Part shown: piece by piece, positions 1-9,595 of the stretch
Layout of the letters: every line of letters starts with the position of its first letter
Numbering within the stretch: the stretch's first letter is position 1
Source of the DNA: Viola odorata
Taxonomy: Eukaryota > Streptophyta > Magnoliopsida > Malpighiales > Violaceae
Length of the DNA: 64,000 nt
Direction: 5' to 3'
Assembly (NCBI GenBank): GCA_963691705.1
Contig: OY829542.1
Location: 24,476,579 to 24,540,578, forward strand
Notes under the pieces: model-generated
Database searches by the model: none
The model's input: only the letters and a program-made list of their open reading frames with translations
What the model was told of the DNA's origin: nothing
Translations under genes and position numbers: made by a program

Positions 1-246
1 GCCATCTTTCACGTATTTGATGCACTGGTGGAGAGAAGAAGGAACAACTCCTGCTGAGTGAATCTATGGTCGCCCAAGAAGCATGCTGTAAGCAGGGCAG
101 ATTTCCATTACCTGAAATGTCACAGTGAAAGCGTGGGGCCCAATAACTAAGTACAAATCAAAAATCCTGACAATTTCTCTCACAGTACCGTCGAAGGCCC
201 TAGCCATCATTCCGCTTGGTCGCAGATAGGCCATTTCAACCGGCAA
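1..246 (-). pseudogene. E1 aspartic protease, C-terminal part (cut by window edge)
   Basis: The frame carries the second half of a retropepsin-like domain and ends near a LLGRP motif at about positions 64-78. LLGRP is the flap-distal signature of plant gypsy proteases. It is in the same frame as the 247-1608 reading frame and separated from it only by the stop codon at 247-249, so one substitution accounts for the break. The protein would continue past position 1 into RT. Function, if intact: maturation cleavage of gag-pol in the virus-like particle. Confidence 0.7.
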
Positions 247-1608
247 CTACTCGAGGACATGTTTGGGCATGACGTTTAGTGCAGACCAATTATCAATCAG
301 GGCTTTTGCTATGACATGACCTTTATATTCCACAGTGATGTATAAAGCCTTATTATGATTGGTTCCAGCTGAGTCAATTTCTTCTTCAGAGAAGGTGATG
401 CTACTCTGATCTTGAATCCTCCTGACGAGGTTTTCCACCCCTTCTACGGTAATATCCTTGGTCACGAAGGCTCTATTTAATACCTTCAAGAGAGCTTGGC
501 GATGAGGCTCGGAGGTAAGAATTAATTCCATAATAGAGATACGGGCTGGTGTTTTCTTCAGTTGCTGAATGATACTAAATTCACTTTGCTTCATGATTCT
601 CAGGAACTCCGTTGCATCATCCTCTACTACAGGTTTATTCGTCCCTGGTATCTCCTCAGCGAACTCTTCGGGAATTAATGGACCTTTTCCTTTAGCTTGT
701 CTTTGTTTCTCGACCTCCTCAGAAATGTAACATCTCCCACTACGGGTCAGGCCTCTAATGTTAGATGCTTCGCCCGTCAGAGGGCTTGCTGATACTACAA
801 CAGAAGGGGTAGTGATAACCTCATATCCATAATTGAAAGGGACCGCATGTAGATCCTTGCTATGCGTATTTTGGGCGAACATGAAGATCAACTTAGGTGG
901 TGTCATAATTGGAGTCCCTGCTTGGGCCCTATATTCAAATGAATAAGGGGCGGAAGAACTATCATCGATAGCCTCAACTTTCTCCATCTCTCGGGTCCTT
1001 CTTTCAACCTGGATGACCCCAAAGTCTGTCAACTGTTTCAACTTTTGTAGGAATGACCCACATTCTTGGATCCCATGCTCGATTTCCTCAGGGCAGAACA
1101 GACAGATACCTAAACCATTCTCCAGATGTTGCAAATACCCTGCACTTGCCAACGCAAAGAAAAGGTTTTCTTTGGACATGCCTATTACCAAAAGAAAAGC
1201 GTCAGTAACCCCTTTAGTTGAGATGACGTTTACTCCTCCACTATTAGGAGTATGGTTTAGAAGAGGGTTAGTAGTTGTATTGGGTCCTTTGGGCAGCCCT
1301 TTAAAAGAGACCCATCCACTCTTGATCAAGTGATTTACCTTCATTTTAAAGGCAAAACAATTCTCCAACGTATGACCTTGGGTTCCAGCATGGTATTCAC
1401 ACCTTGCATTTGGGTCATACCATTTCGAGTATGGGGGTTGCAAAGGTGGGGCTGGGATTGGCATAATTTGTCCTGCTGCGATGAGATGTTTGTATATTTT
1501 CTTTGCAGGAAGGGGAAGAGATGGCATTGGTTCCCAGTTCCAACGGTTGTTTTGTGGATTTGGGTTATTTGGTGGATTATTTGGCCTCGGCTGCGCCGGT
1601 TGTGACAT
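247..1608 (-). pseudogene. E1 gag C-terminus and N-terminal protease
   Basis: An open stretch of 453 codons. Near 1358-1403 it holds a Cys/His cluster (C-X2-H, then H-X4-C) resembling the degenerate zinc knuckle of Ogre-type gag. Its last 25 codons are the start of the aspartic protease. The active-site triad reads D-N-W (Trp codon at 286-288) where the family has D-S/T-G or D-N-G, so the encoded protease should be dead. An in-frame stop at 247-249 then interrupts it. The first part is rich in Pro and Asn, which is normal for these gag linkers. The N-terminal gag core lies at 1931-2185 and 18414-19151. Confidence 0.75.
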
Positions 1609-1930
1609 TTTGGTGGAGGTGGCAGAAATTGTGGGAACTGGGATGCTATGTTAGCAACTGGCATTGGTGAAGGAGGAAAAAAATTAGATTGGTATGGTGA
1701 TGATGGAAGGTATGGTGGTGGTGAAAAATATGGTGGTCTGTAACTTGGCTGGCGAGATATGAATCCAACATCTTTCTTCGGAGGAAGTGTTCTTTTTGGT
1801 GTTACTTCTGATATGACAATCCTTCTAGACTTGATTCCTTACTCGACTCTTTCCGCTACCAAGACAATGTCGGAAAAAATATTGGAGGAGTTGGTAATAA
1901 GGTAAGTGTAGTACGGGGCCTTAAAAGTAT
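1609..1930 (-). other. E1 gag linker, degraded
   Basis: Sequence between the gag core and the zinc-knuckle region. No long open frame spans it. Minus-strand fragments are Pro/Gln-rich, as expected for a gag linker, and the interruptions look like frameshifts or stops from decay. No other feature was seen. Confidence 0.5.
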
Positions 1931-2185
1931 TTACAAAGATGGGGAGATTCTGGTAGCGAGTTCTCTCCATCTTTGGGTGTAAACCTTCACTGACTCATCG
2001 GCTCTCTTCTCAAGGTTTTGTAAGTCAGAACAGTCTGGAGCCACCTCCATATTAAACTTGTATTGTTTGAAAAAGGCATCAGACAGGTCTCTCCAAGTTT
2101 TGATTTTTGTTCTGTCCAAACTCATATACCAGGTCAGGGCATGTTTTGTCAAACTTTCTCTAAACAGATGGATTAATAAGGGCTC
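1931..2185 (-). pseudogene. E1 retrotransposon gag core, second half
   Basis: About 84 codons resembling the Retrotrans_gag domain (PF03732): a helix with LTKHALTWYMSL, then an ALE/RADESVKVYTQRWREL region typical of Tat-lineage gag. The first half of the same domain is at 18414-18617 across E2. The reading frame lines up when E2 and one copy of GGCTC are removed, which identifies the target as an E1 gag gene. An open frame also continues rightwards into the E2 LTR, but that extension is an artefact of the insertion. Confidence 0.8.
2181..2185. repeat. Target-site duplication of E2, left copy (GGCTC)
   Basis: The five bases GGCTC directly precede the TGATAA end of E2. The same five bases follow its TTATCA end at 18409-18413. 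A 5-bp duplication is normal for Ty3/gypsy integrases. Confidence 0.95.
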
Positions 2186-2390
2186 TGATAAGATTCGACC
2201 TTCGAGATGATCTAGACGATGTGTACTGTTAGTCAGAGGCGCTGTAGATGACGTCGGATCCACCTGCAAAGCGCCGAAGGGGGACTCCGGCGTAGACACT
2301 CTGATGCTTAAGTCAGTAAGTGGTTCAAATATAGCAGAGGGTCTGGTAGGCAGTTTTTTTTGGTTTACTTGATGTTTTAAAATGAGAGAG

Positions 2391-2398
2391 TATTTATA
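2391..2398 (-). promoter_or_regulatory. TATA box of E2 3' LTR
   Basis: TATAAATA on the minus strand, 60 bp downstream of the nearest TGACGTCA site. The same box is present in the 5' LTR at 18001-18008. Confidence 0.75.
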
Positions 2399-2457
2399 GG
2401 CCGTTGGGGGGGGATGTCTGGGGAAAAGGCGGTATCGAGGTGGGATAACGCTCTGGA

Positions 2458-2538
2458 TGACGTCATGGGCGATACCTGGAGATGACGTCATGGGCGATAC
2501 CTGAGATGACGTCATGGGCGATACCTGAGGTGACGTCA
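2458..2538. promoter_or_regulatory. Four TGACGTCA palindromes in E2 3' LTR U3
   Basis: Exact TGACGTCA octamers at 2458, 2483, 2507 and 2531 lie within a 24-25-bp tandem unit that also contains GGGCGATACC. The array is 60-140 bp upstream of the TATA box. TGACGTCA is the C-box/CRE-type site bound by plant bZIP proteins, including TGA factors. Binding here is inferred from the motif only. Confidence 0.75.
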
Positions 2539-2798
2539 TGGGCGATGCCTCTGAGGAGGGTGCCGGGGGCGATACCCATGATGATGTCGGGGGCGATAAC
2601 TCCATGGGTCCTCTGGGATGGGATGATGCCGTGCGTCCAGAGACGCGTGAGTCCTCCCCCCCGCTGATGTCGACCATCCCAGAAAATACCTCACGGTCTA
2701 GTAGCGATAGCTTAGATGTCTGATAGGCTTATAGGATTCTGCCCTCGGCAGGGATCATATTTACAGTAATGTCCTTGGGATTGTCTTGATTGTTATCA

Positions 2799-3762
2799 TA
2801 AGCCCAACTAAAAACGAGCCCAAGTGTTTACCAAGGGCTATCATTTCCTGTCCAAGTCGGGTATCTTAGGTGAGGGTCCTTTCCTCCTTATGGCGATATA
2901 TTTGCGGAATCTCCGAGCTTCTTTGTCTCTTTCGATACGACAAAGAACAATTGAACGTTAGGCAGCGCCTAGGTCGGGAGCTTTCCTCCTAGCAAGCGGG
3001 TTCCGGTCTTCATGCTTGTCCAAAGACCCGTAGGATGTCATTTTCTCCTAGCGGTATTAACAGGTCTGGGCCATCAGTAGTGCTTAGAAGGTTGCAAACT
3101 CGTCCGTGCCGTAGGAGAGTTATTGACGTTGACGGACTACTGTTGACGTTGCCGCGGACTGCAACCAGGTTCATACCGTTGGGTTAGGTTCGCATACGTT
3201 TCGGGTCCATTGGCATGTCGGGTGAACTGCAAACACGTAGAGGAGATAGGCATTCTACGGAGATATTAGTAAACTTTGTACTTATAGGGATTTTGAGAAC
3301 ATGCGGGTTCTTTCTTTCCTTTCTGCTCATGGAGTCAGCGATATTGACGCGGTTTTATGCCACCAGTTGCCTATGATTTGTGAGACTTTACACCACCAGA
3401 TACCCGCGATACCGGCGAGGTTTTACACTGCTAGGAGCTACCTGCGATATCGACACGGCCTTACTCTGTGGATACCTACAATCGTACGACTTTTACGTCA
3501 TGGCTACCCGTAATATCGCGCTCCTTCGCGTTTTCTAGTATTCTAGCTCGTACTCCTCTCGAGTACTTGTATCATTAGCAGCATACAGACATCGATCCTC
3601 GTTCCCGCCTCAGGTCCATCGGTCTTTGATGGTAACGGGGCGGCTCGTCTTTTAAGGACCTCCTCTTTCCAAAGGCCCATTTCTCTAAGCTTATAAATCT
3701 GAGAGCTTTCTTCACTCAAGTTCATCTCATCTTTTTCTTTCACAATCTGCATCATTGATCAT
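2799..3762. other. E2 3' untranslated spacer
   Basis: Sequence between the 3' LTR and the first antisense ORF. Short frames on either strand show no recognisable domain. GATATCG and GCGATACC-like words recur between 3340 and 3520 without forming a clear tandem repeat. Nothing else was seen. Confidence 0.5.
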
Positions 3763-4131
3763 TTGACCAAAAATTTCCTCCTTTCCAAGGGCCATACTCT
3801 CAAGAACCTCTATGATGGTGATGTCGGGTTCCTGGAGAACATGCTGATCAAGACCTCCGAGGACATCTTGGAGTTGCAAGGGATGCTGACCCCACTCCAT
3901 TCCAGGCTGGGAGCTACATCTCTGGAAGATTTCAGTCCTTTAGAGAGCGTATTGAAGCTGGTCACCTCCATCGCTCGGATTCAAGTGGTGATTGCCATGC
4001 TGCAGCAGCACAAGGACATGCTGGGGTGCTGCTTGAAGGGGATGAAGATCACCTCTGCTGACCTCACTCTAGTCATGGACTCCCTGAGAGACATTCTCGA
4101 CATACCTGAGGATGTTGGTTCTGACGCCTGA
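3763..4131 (+). CDS. E2 antisense ORF a, unknown helical protein
   Basis: About 122 codons on the strand opposite gag-pol, not similar to any domain I recognise. Leu/Ile/Glu/Lys-rich stretches suggest mostly alpha-helix. The frame may begin further upstream, because the first listed codon is not in a clear start context. A poly-T stretch and AATAAATAA-like words follow the stop (about 4155-4220) and could be a polyadenylation region. It could be the C-terminal tail of a third, otherwise lost accessory ORF, since both larger antisense ORFs of this element also end in helical tails. That is inference. Confidence 0.4.
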   Translation: MTKNFLLSKGHTLKNLYDGDVGFLENMLIKTSEDILELQGMLTPLHSRLGATSLEDFSPLESVLKLVTSIARIQVVIAMLQQHKDMLGCCLKGMKITSADLTLVMDSLRDILDIPEDVGSDA

Positions 4132-4620
4132 AGGCGGAGGCTCCCTTTGAGCCTTTTATCTTTTTTTATTTATTTATTTACGCAGCTGTACTCTCCGGCC
4201 GTTAGGCCATAATAAATAAACTATTTTTATTATGCTCTTTGTAACTGTTCTTCTTCTTCAATGTGCCCTCTGTCCTTTTCCGATTGGAGGCATCCTCAGC
4301 CCAACTGAAAATGAGTCAGTCATTGGACGACCTTTTCACGACGGTTTCCTCGCTAACCGTTCTGCATTAATTTTGCGCCGCTATTTCAGTGTCAACTGAT
4401 TGGGTAAAGTTTCGGTTTTCCTCGATCTGTGGAGATTTCGACAGGCGTGACTGCAAATCTAGATTTACACTCCAGGTTGTACGCGTGTCAGTTCTCAAGA
4501 GTCGCGCCGGATGATCAAAAAACTTCTCCCTCTTTTTTGGCTATTTAATGGGATCCCACTCCATTTTTTTCATTTCATCTTCTTGCTTATTTTTCCTCTT
4601 GACAGGTTGCCTGTGAGCTC
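4132..4620. other. Intergenic part of E2 antisense region
   Basis: Contains T-rich tracts and AATAAATAA-type words at 4205-4220, plausible as a 3' end for ORF a. A weak TATA-like CTATTTAATGG lies near 4541, about 75 bp before the next ATG. No coding potential was recognised. Confidence 0.35.
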
Positions 4621-5043
4621 ATGGCCGATTCTTATTTCTTGGATACTGCTGCGCGGAATTCTCCGCCAACTACTCCGACTTCACCAGATTCAGACAATCC
4701 TCCTCCGTCGCCTCCATGGAGGCCGTTCGTCCGCCGGCGGGGTCGCAAAAGGCTGAGGAAAAATGCCTTAAAGGTGTCTGAAACGCTTTCCAATTCTTCC
4801 GCCCCTTCTGTTCGAAAGGGGGATGAACCATCTCTTCTTCCTCATGATTCGCCAAAAATGGCTTTCCCTGCCAGCGTGGGCGTGGAAGCGGGGACGTTAG
4901 CCATCGAGGAGGAGTCCAGCCGATCAACGATACGTATAGGAAAGAGGGTTGATGAGCCTTTTCCTCCCATCAGCAGGGAACTATCGTTCTCAAATGATGA
5001 TGTAGTTTATTGTTATGGTATCTGTTGGTCTGAGGGTGATTAG
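4621..5043 (+). CDS. E2 antisense ORF b, Pro/Ser/Arg-rich
   Basis: A 140-codon frame starting with ATG in good context (GAGCTCATGG). The N-terminal 35 residues are rich in Pro, Ser and Thr, followed by a basic cluster (RRRGRKRLRK around residues 38-48) that could act as a nuclear localisation signal. The rest is low complexity with no known domain. It is on the plus strand, opposite gag-pol, and ends about 480 bp before the first PF04195-like ORF. It may be a 5' exon or leader of that ORF rather than a separate gene. Function unknown. Confidence 0.45.
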   Translation: MADSYFLDTAARNSPPTTPTSPDSDNPPPSPPWRPFVRRRGRKRLRKNALKVSETLSNSSAPSVRKGDEPSLLPHDSPKMAFPASVGVEAGTLAIEEESSRSTIRIGKRVDEPFPPISRELSFSNDDVVYCYGICWSEGD

Positions 5044-5321
5044 TTTAGCGGGTCTCGCCTCTTTGTAGATGTCGTATGGCTTTTCGAAAATGAATAAGAT
5101 AACGCTTCATTTTCCTTTTGTCCTCCTATCGCCTTCCCGCGTTATTTCTTTAAACATCAAGGGTTGCCGCGGAGGGATATCTGCTGCTGGGTGCAACCGT
5201 CTTTCGGTTTTTTTTGTCAGTAACTGTCCTCTCCCAAAGACATAAATGACTATCCACACGTCACTTTCTGCTCCGCACGTGTTTCACTTTTACAGGCTGT
5301 CTCTTCTTCAAGTTTGACCTT

Positions 5322-5328
5322 TATAAGG
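5322..5328 (+). promoter_or_regulatory. TATA-like box before antisense ORF copy 1
   Basis: TATAAGG on the plus strand, about 190 bp before the ATG at 5519. The spacing is similar to that of the better TATAAAA box before copy 2 (8184 to ATG 8358, about 170 bp), which supports separate antisense promoters. Activity is inferred. Confidence 0.45.
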
Positions 5329-5518
5329 GAACCGCTATTCTCTTTTATTACTTTTACCAATATTTCAAAAAATTTCACACTTTCTCTTTCTCCTGTGCTT
5401 CTTTCTACTCAAGAGAAGTTTCTGCAACTGCTCACCAGCGCTGACGGCCTGTTTACTGGCTTTTTCATTCCAGGTATTTTGTTCCTCTCTCGTCGTAGTT
5501 TTATTTTTTCGGTCCCTT

Positions 5519-7688
5519 ATGTCTCATATTAAAGCCTCTACGAGTGCCGAAAATCCCATAGATCTCGAGGCTAGGAGAGCTCGTAGTATTTTTGATTGTA
5601 ATGAAGTTTTGAGGGAAGAATTAGAGGAGAACGGTATCACCTTCCCCTTGGCCTGCCGCCCTTATATCCCTACGAAGGATATTCGACTTCATGATGCCGT
5701 GTGGTGAACGTTCCGGCTGGTTTATTTCAAGATGTTCCTCTACGGATTTTATCTCCCAATTCATACTTCTCTGATGAAGCTGCTAAATCATTACGATCTC
5801 AATCCCGTACAAATAACTCCGCCTTCCTGGTGTGGGATTTATGCCTTTCTTCGGGCATGCGAGATGAAGCATATTTTCACTCCATCCCTCGATCTGTTCC
5901 GCACATTTTTCAGCTTGAGCTGTCGCGACTGCTTGGCAGATATCACCCCAAGACGGAATGACGCCATCGTGCGATTTTTCTGACAGAACTTTCAAGGTTT
6001 TGAGGACAACGTGGTCAACTGGAAAAATGGCTTCTTCACCCTTCGCCTGCCATCCCGCTGGTGGCGCGGGGGTTTTAACCGAGAGATTACCAGCGCTGCT
6101 TGGAAAAAACCAGAAGTGCTGTCTAGCGTTGACGTGTCCCATGTTACCACCCTATTAGAAATAGAAGGGCCTTTCCGCATTCGGAAATTTGCTCGGTTCA
6201 GACCCTTGAAAGAGTGTATCGTTGGTGAGTTTTTCTTTTGCCATGTTATCGCTTTGATTTGCTTGTTGCATTAACATGCTTCGCTGACAGGTAGTACTGG
6301 GGGTCGTTCCTCCAGGGGGAATAACACTCCTCTGAACGTGGTGCCGTCCGACTATTCCGCTGAGGGGAAGGAGAGCTAAGACCGTCGCAACACGCAGTGC
6401 TTCCACTCGATCTTCTCGCTTTCTTGAGAATTGGTTGCCACCTCGGGGTAAGGGAGTGACTTCGAGCCGTTCTGTGACTGGAATGGTTGACAGCGATAGC
6501 GAGAGTATGGATGCCGGTTCCGAACTACGTCACGCTACCCTTGCCCAATGAGTGAAGCTTAAAGCAAGAAAAAATGATTCCGCGGCGGAGTCAACCGAGG
6601 ACGATAGCGAAGAGATGGCTGTCAAGACGGAGCGTCTTCAAAAGAAAATCTGGAGAGAGAAGACTGGACCACCGATTCCTCCCTTGAGGGAAGTTAACGC
6701 AGTTCCTACAGCAGAGCTTGTCACTTCTCATGTCCCGAGTACCTCGCAAGTAGCAGAGGTTGTCAAGGTGTCTTCTGTCATTCCTTCCAAAGCTAATGAG
6801 GTTTCAGCGGTGGTGGATTCACCCTTGTCGCCTGGTGGCCCTGGTTCTCCGATTTCTTCCTGTATTCCGGATGTGACCGTGCCAGTTTCGAATCCAAGTG
6901 TTCCTCCTGACCCTTCCCCGAGGAAACCTCAGCCCTTATTCTTTTCTTCAATTTCGGGCATTGGTAATTCCGCAAAAAGTTGTTCTCCTCCCTATATCGC
7001 CAATCTTTCCCCTCAAAGTCCTCAAGGAAATGTCGCATACCAGCTGGATCTGTCATCTTTTGGGACTAATGGGCTTCGCGCTTTAGGGATATCGGATCCG
7101 TTATCGCGAGATGAGCCAGTAGGTTCTATAGTAGACCAAATGTTCAGTTCTTCGAAGGACAAGGAAGAGTTCCTGCGAGATCCCCCTAAAGTTCAGCACT
7201 CACGCCTTCTGAATGACATGTTGGCCAGCTTCCGCGAGTTGCACTATTTTCTCGAGGATCAGAGCGACAAAGTTCGGCGCTCTCCCGGTTCGAAAGAACA
7301 ACTAGACGCCGCTTTGGCGAAGGTAACAGAGCTGTCAAAGCTTCAAGATTGAACCCGGGCAGAGTTGACTGAGTGTCGCATCGAGCTCGCACGGGAAAAG
7401 TCAAAAGGAAAGGCTAAGATAGAATTGCTGGAGGCAGAATTGGTGGCGGCCGACAAAAGAAACTCTTTCCTCCGCGAAGAGATATCCTCCTGCGACGCGG
7501 ATTTGGCCAAGGTTCCCTTTAAGATAGCCGGGTGGAAAAACAAGATCCTAGAAGTCTGTATTGCCGGATTTACGGATCTCCATCGCTAGGGAACTATTGA
7601 TCCGTCTAAGTTGGCTGACTACGCCTCCAAGAAGATAAAGGATTTAAGCGACAGCGAAGGAGATCTTCTTTCTTTCAGAGAGGAGTAG
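5519..7688 (+). pseudogene. E2 antisense accessory ORF, copy 1 (PF04195-like)
   Basis: A broken gene on the strand opposite gag-pol. Exon-like frames are 5519-5707, 5732-5983, then about 6011-6224, an intron at 6225-6290, and 6552-7688. The middle part (about 5730-6130) resembles PF04195 ('putative gypsy type transposon'): a YGF.LP segment, a LNPVQ-P motif, a helical block, then W..GFF..LP..WW. The tail (6600-7688) is Ser/Pro-rich followed by a long charged helix likely to form a coiled coil. Stops at 5705-5707, 5981-5983, 7350-7352 and 7587-7589 and at least one frameshift make it a pseudogene. The same architecture recurs in copy 2 at 8358-10747. The biochemical role of this family is not known. 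Confidence 0.7.
6225..6290 (+). other. Probable intron in antisense ORF copy 1
   Basis: GTGAGT donor at 6225, T-rich interior, and a GCTGACAG acceptor ending at 6290, giving 66 nt. It lies directly after the PF04195-like domain, the same relative place as the 9071-9140 intron in copy 2. The shared position argues that it is a real spliced intron. Confidence 0.6.
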
Positions 7689-8357
7689 GGGAAGGGTGGC
7701 TGCGATATCCGTGCCAACCAATGAATGGTCAAGGTTGACCCTTTAGAGGATTTTCCTCTTTATTTTCTTTTTCTGTCTTGTAATAACGCCTTATCGCGCA
7801 ACGATATCTGTACTTTATTTTATATAATAACTGATCTTTATTTCGCTTTCCTGCGTTATCTCGAAAGTCATCGACTTGATTAACGCCATTCTGTATTATC
7901 TTCATTGTTGCAATATCGCTCTTGTCTTATTCCAGAAAATCATTTCTACTTTTCAGTGCATTTAATGCTCACGATCCCCTTATTAATGTGAGAGAAAAGT
8001 CGTGATGGCGCAGACACACGTGTCCATCTTTTTATGATGCCACGGGCTAGCGTGCTCTAGAATTTTAGCAAAATCGAAGCGCTGTCGCGCTTCTCTAGGA
8101 TTGTACTCATTGCTTGAGTCTGTTCCTTGTGACACTCTCACGCAACGACTGCGGCGTCCGTCGTTTCCTTTGACCACTAGGGTTATAAAAACCAACACTT
8201 ATTTCTTTTTCTTTCTTTTATCATCCTGCTTTCTTCATACTCTCTCTAGCCGTCTTGTTTTCTTTCCACCATTCAAGGCTCTCGAAGTTCTTTTTCTCTA
8301 AAGGTATTTCCTATTTTCTTTCATCGTCTTCTTCGTCTTTACTTTTTATTTTCTGCC
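7689..8357. other. Spacer and promoter region between the two antisense ORF copies
   Basis: AT-rich sequence after the copy 1 coiled-coil tail, with poly(A)-signal-like AATAA words near 7827. It is followed by a T- and CT-rich leader with a TATA box at 8184. No coding domain was seen on either strand. Confidence 0.5.
8184..8190 (+). promoter_or_regulatory. TATA box before antisense ORF copy 2
   Basis: TATAAAA on the plus strand, followed by a pyrimidine-rich leader and an ATG at 8358 in good context (TGCCATGGC). This is the clearest sign that the antisense ORF has its own promoter inside the element. Confidence 0.6.
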
Positions 8358-9070
8358 ATGGCTAAGACTCGCTGCCCTGAGTCGAAGTCTGCCGATGAGA
8401 AAAAGATGGATATTACGGTTAGCAGTATCACCTCTGAAATCGCTCTCAATGAGCATTTAGCCGCACATAATGCTGTTATCCCTGACGGTTATAAGGCCAC
8501 CGTTGCCCTTGAGTCGATACGCTTGAACAGCGTTTTGACAGGCAAGCGTAGGGTTCTGTACGCACAAATGTTCCGTTATGGTTTCCGGCTTCCCATCGAC
8601 CCTTTCATAAAATAATTGCTTGTTGCCTGCGATTTGAATCCCGTTCAATTAGCCCCAAATGCATATTGTTGTGTTTGTGCCTTTCTGGAACTTTGTAAAT
8701 ATAAGGGGATTACTTCCCCTTCTCTTTTGTTGCTTAAGTCGGTTTTTAAGCTGATGAAGTGTCGGGGTGTGATAACGATATCACCCCGATACGACGATGA
8801 TTCCCTCAAGTCTTTTACTTGGAAACTCCTCCACATCGAGTCTTCCGTCGAGGCTTGGAAAAAGGAGTTCTTTGTGATAAATCTTCCTGAAGCTCCTAGT
8901 TCTTGGTGGCGATCTGGGTTTAACCAAGACGTCAAGGATAACGTCTGGGGCCCGGCCGGAGAGCCTTCCTCAGCGGCAACAAGGCTGGTTAGACAAATTG
9001 CTTCAACTGGAAATCAGCGTTCACATCCGTTATCTAGCATGCGGGGCTGATATCAAGGACTGCGTTAGAC

Positions 9071-9140
9071 GTGAGTGTCGTATCGCTTCCTTCCTTATTA
9101 CCGTTGATACTAATGCTAACATTATTTTGTGATCATGCAG
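9071..9140 (+). other. Probable intron 1 of antisense ORF copy 2
   Basis: GTGAGTGTCG donor at 9071 and an ATCATGCAG acceptor ending at 9140. Removing it restores an open frame from the end of the PF04195-like domain into the basic region that follows. Confidence 0.65.
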
Positions 9141-9499
9141 TGACGGATCCCTATTACAAGGCTGAAAGCGTTAGGAGACGACTGAAAAGGGCCCCGGAGA
9201 GAGAAGAAAGAGAGAGGGCCGCCTCCACGGGAGCTACCGATAACCCAACTATACTACCTGCTGCTTCCGTGAGCCTTGCTCAGGTATCCTCTTCCTCAGC
9301 TGGTGAGGGAAATACTGACATTCCTTCAGGTATCCCCATCGTGACCGTCGCTGTCCCTCCTGCTCAGCCATCTTCTTCTAAAGTCCCTAAGGCCCTTGCC
9401 AAAGGAAAAAAGAAGAAAAGAACGAGAAGTGTTGCCGCTCTCACTCCTTCTCCTGATGTGGCAGCTTCTTCGGAAGCGCCTCCTCTTAACACTGCTGTT

Positions 9500-9595
9500 G
9501 TGAGTGTACTTTTTGGCCGCGATATGCTGTATATTGATGTCTGTCGTTATTTCATCCGTTTCTCTTATCTGCGTCTTATACTGGGTTCTTTGCAG
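9500..9595 (+). other. Probable intron 2 of antisense ORF copy 2
   Basis: GTGAGTGTAC donor at 9500 and a T-rich TTCTTTGCAG acceptor ending at 9595. The length is 96 nt, a multiple of three without stops, so the frame is open with or without splicing. The hydrophobic peptide it would encode is unlike the Ser/Pro-rich flanks, which favours it being an intron. Confidence 0.6.

Larger units (their letters stand above)
1..2185 (-). mobile_element. E1: Tat/Ogre-like Ty3/gypsy element, left segment
   Basis: Part of a gypsy element transcribed right to left. It resumes at 18409 on the far side of the nested element E2 and runs off the left edge of the window. It contains the middle and C-terminal gag, a zinc-knuckle-like region and the start of the retroviral-type protease. 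Assignment to the Tat/Ogre branch is inferred from the gag-protease sequence, the DUF7745-type ORF upstream of gag and the TGGCGACC primer-site context at 21475. RT, RNase H and integrase would lie left of position 1 and cannot be seen. Confidence 0.8.
2186..2798 (-). repeat. E2 3' LTR
   Basis: A 613-bp copy matching 17799-18408, with terminal inverted hexamers TGATAA/TTATCA. A minus-strand TATA box lies at 2391-2398, so U3 is 2399-2798 and R-U5 is 2186 to about 2370. Four TGACGTCA palindromes lie just upstream of the TATA box. The sequence just inside the LTR (2799-2820) gives a poor polypurine tract on the minus strand, so the plus-strand primer site is atypical or eroded. Confidence 0.93.

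Noticed and set aside
1931..2677. A 248-codon minus-strand frame running from the E2 LTR into E1 gag
   Set aside because: The right part is LTR U3 sequence and the left part is E1 gag. The fusion is created by the insertion point at 2185/2186 and is not a gene.
3301..3513. A 70-codon plus-strand frame near the E2 3' LTR
   Set aside because: No domain, no start context, and repeated GATATCG-like words explain its composition.
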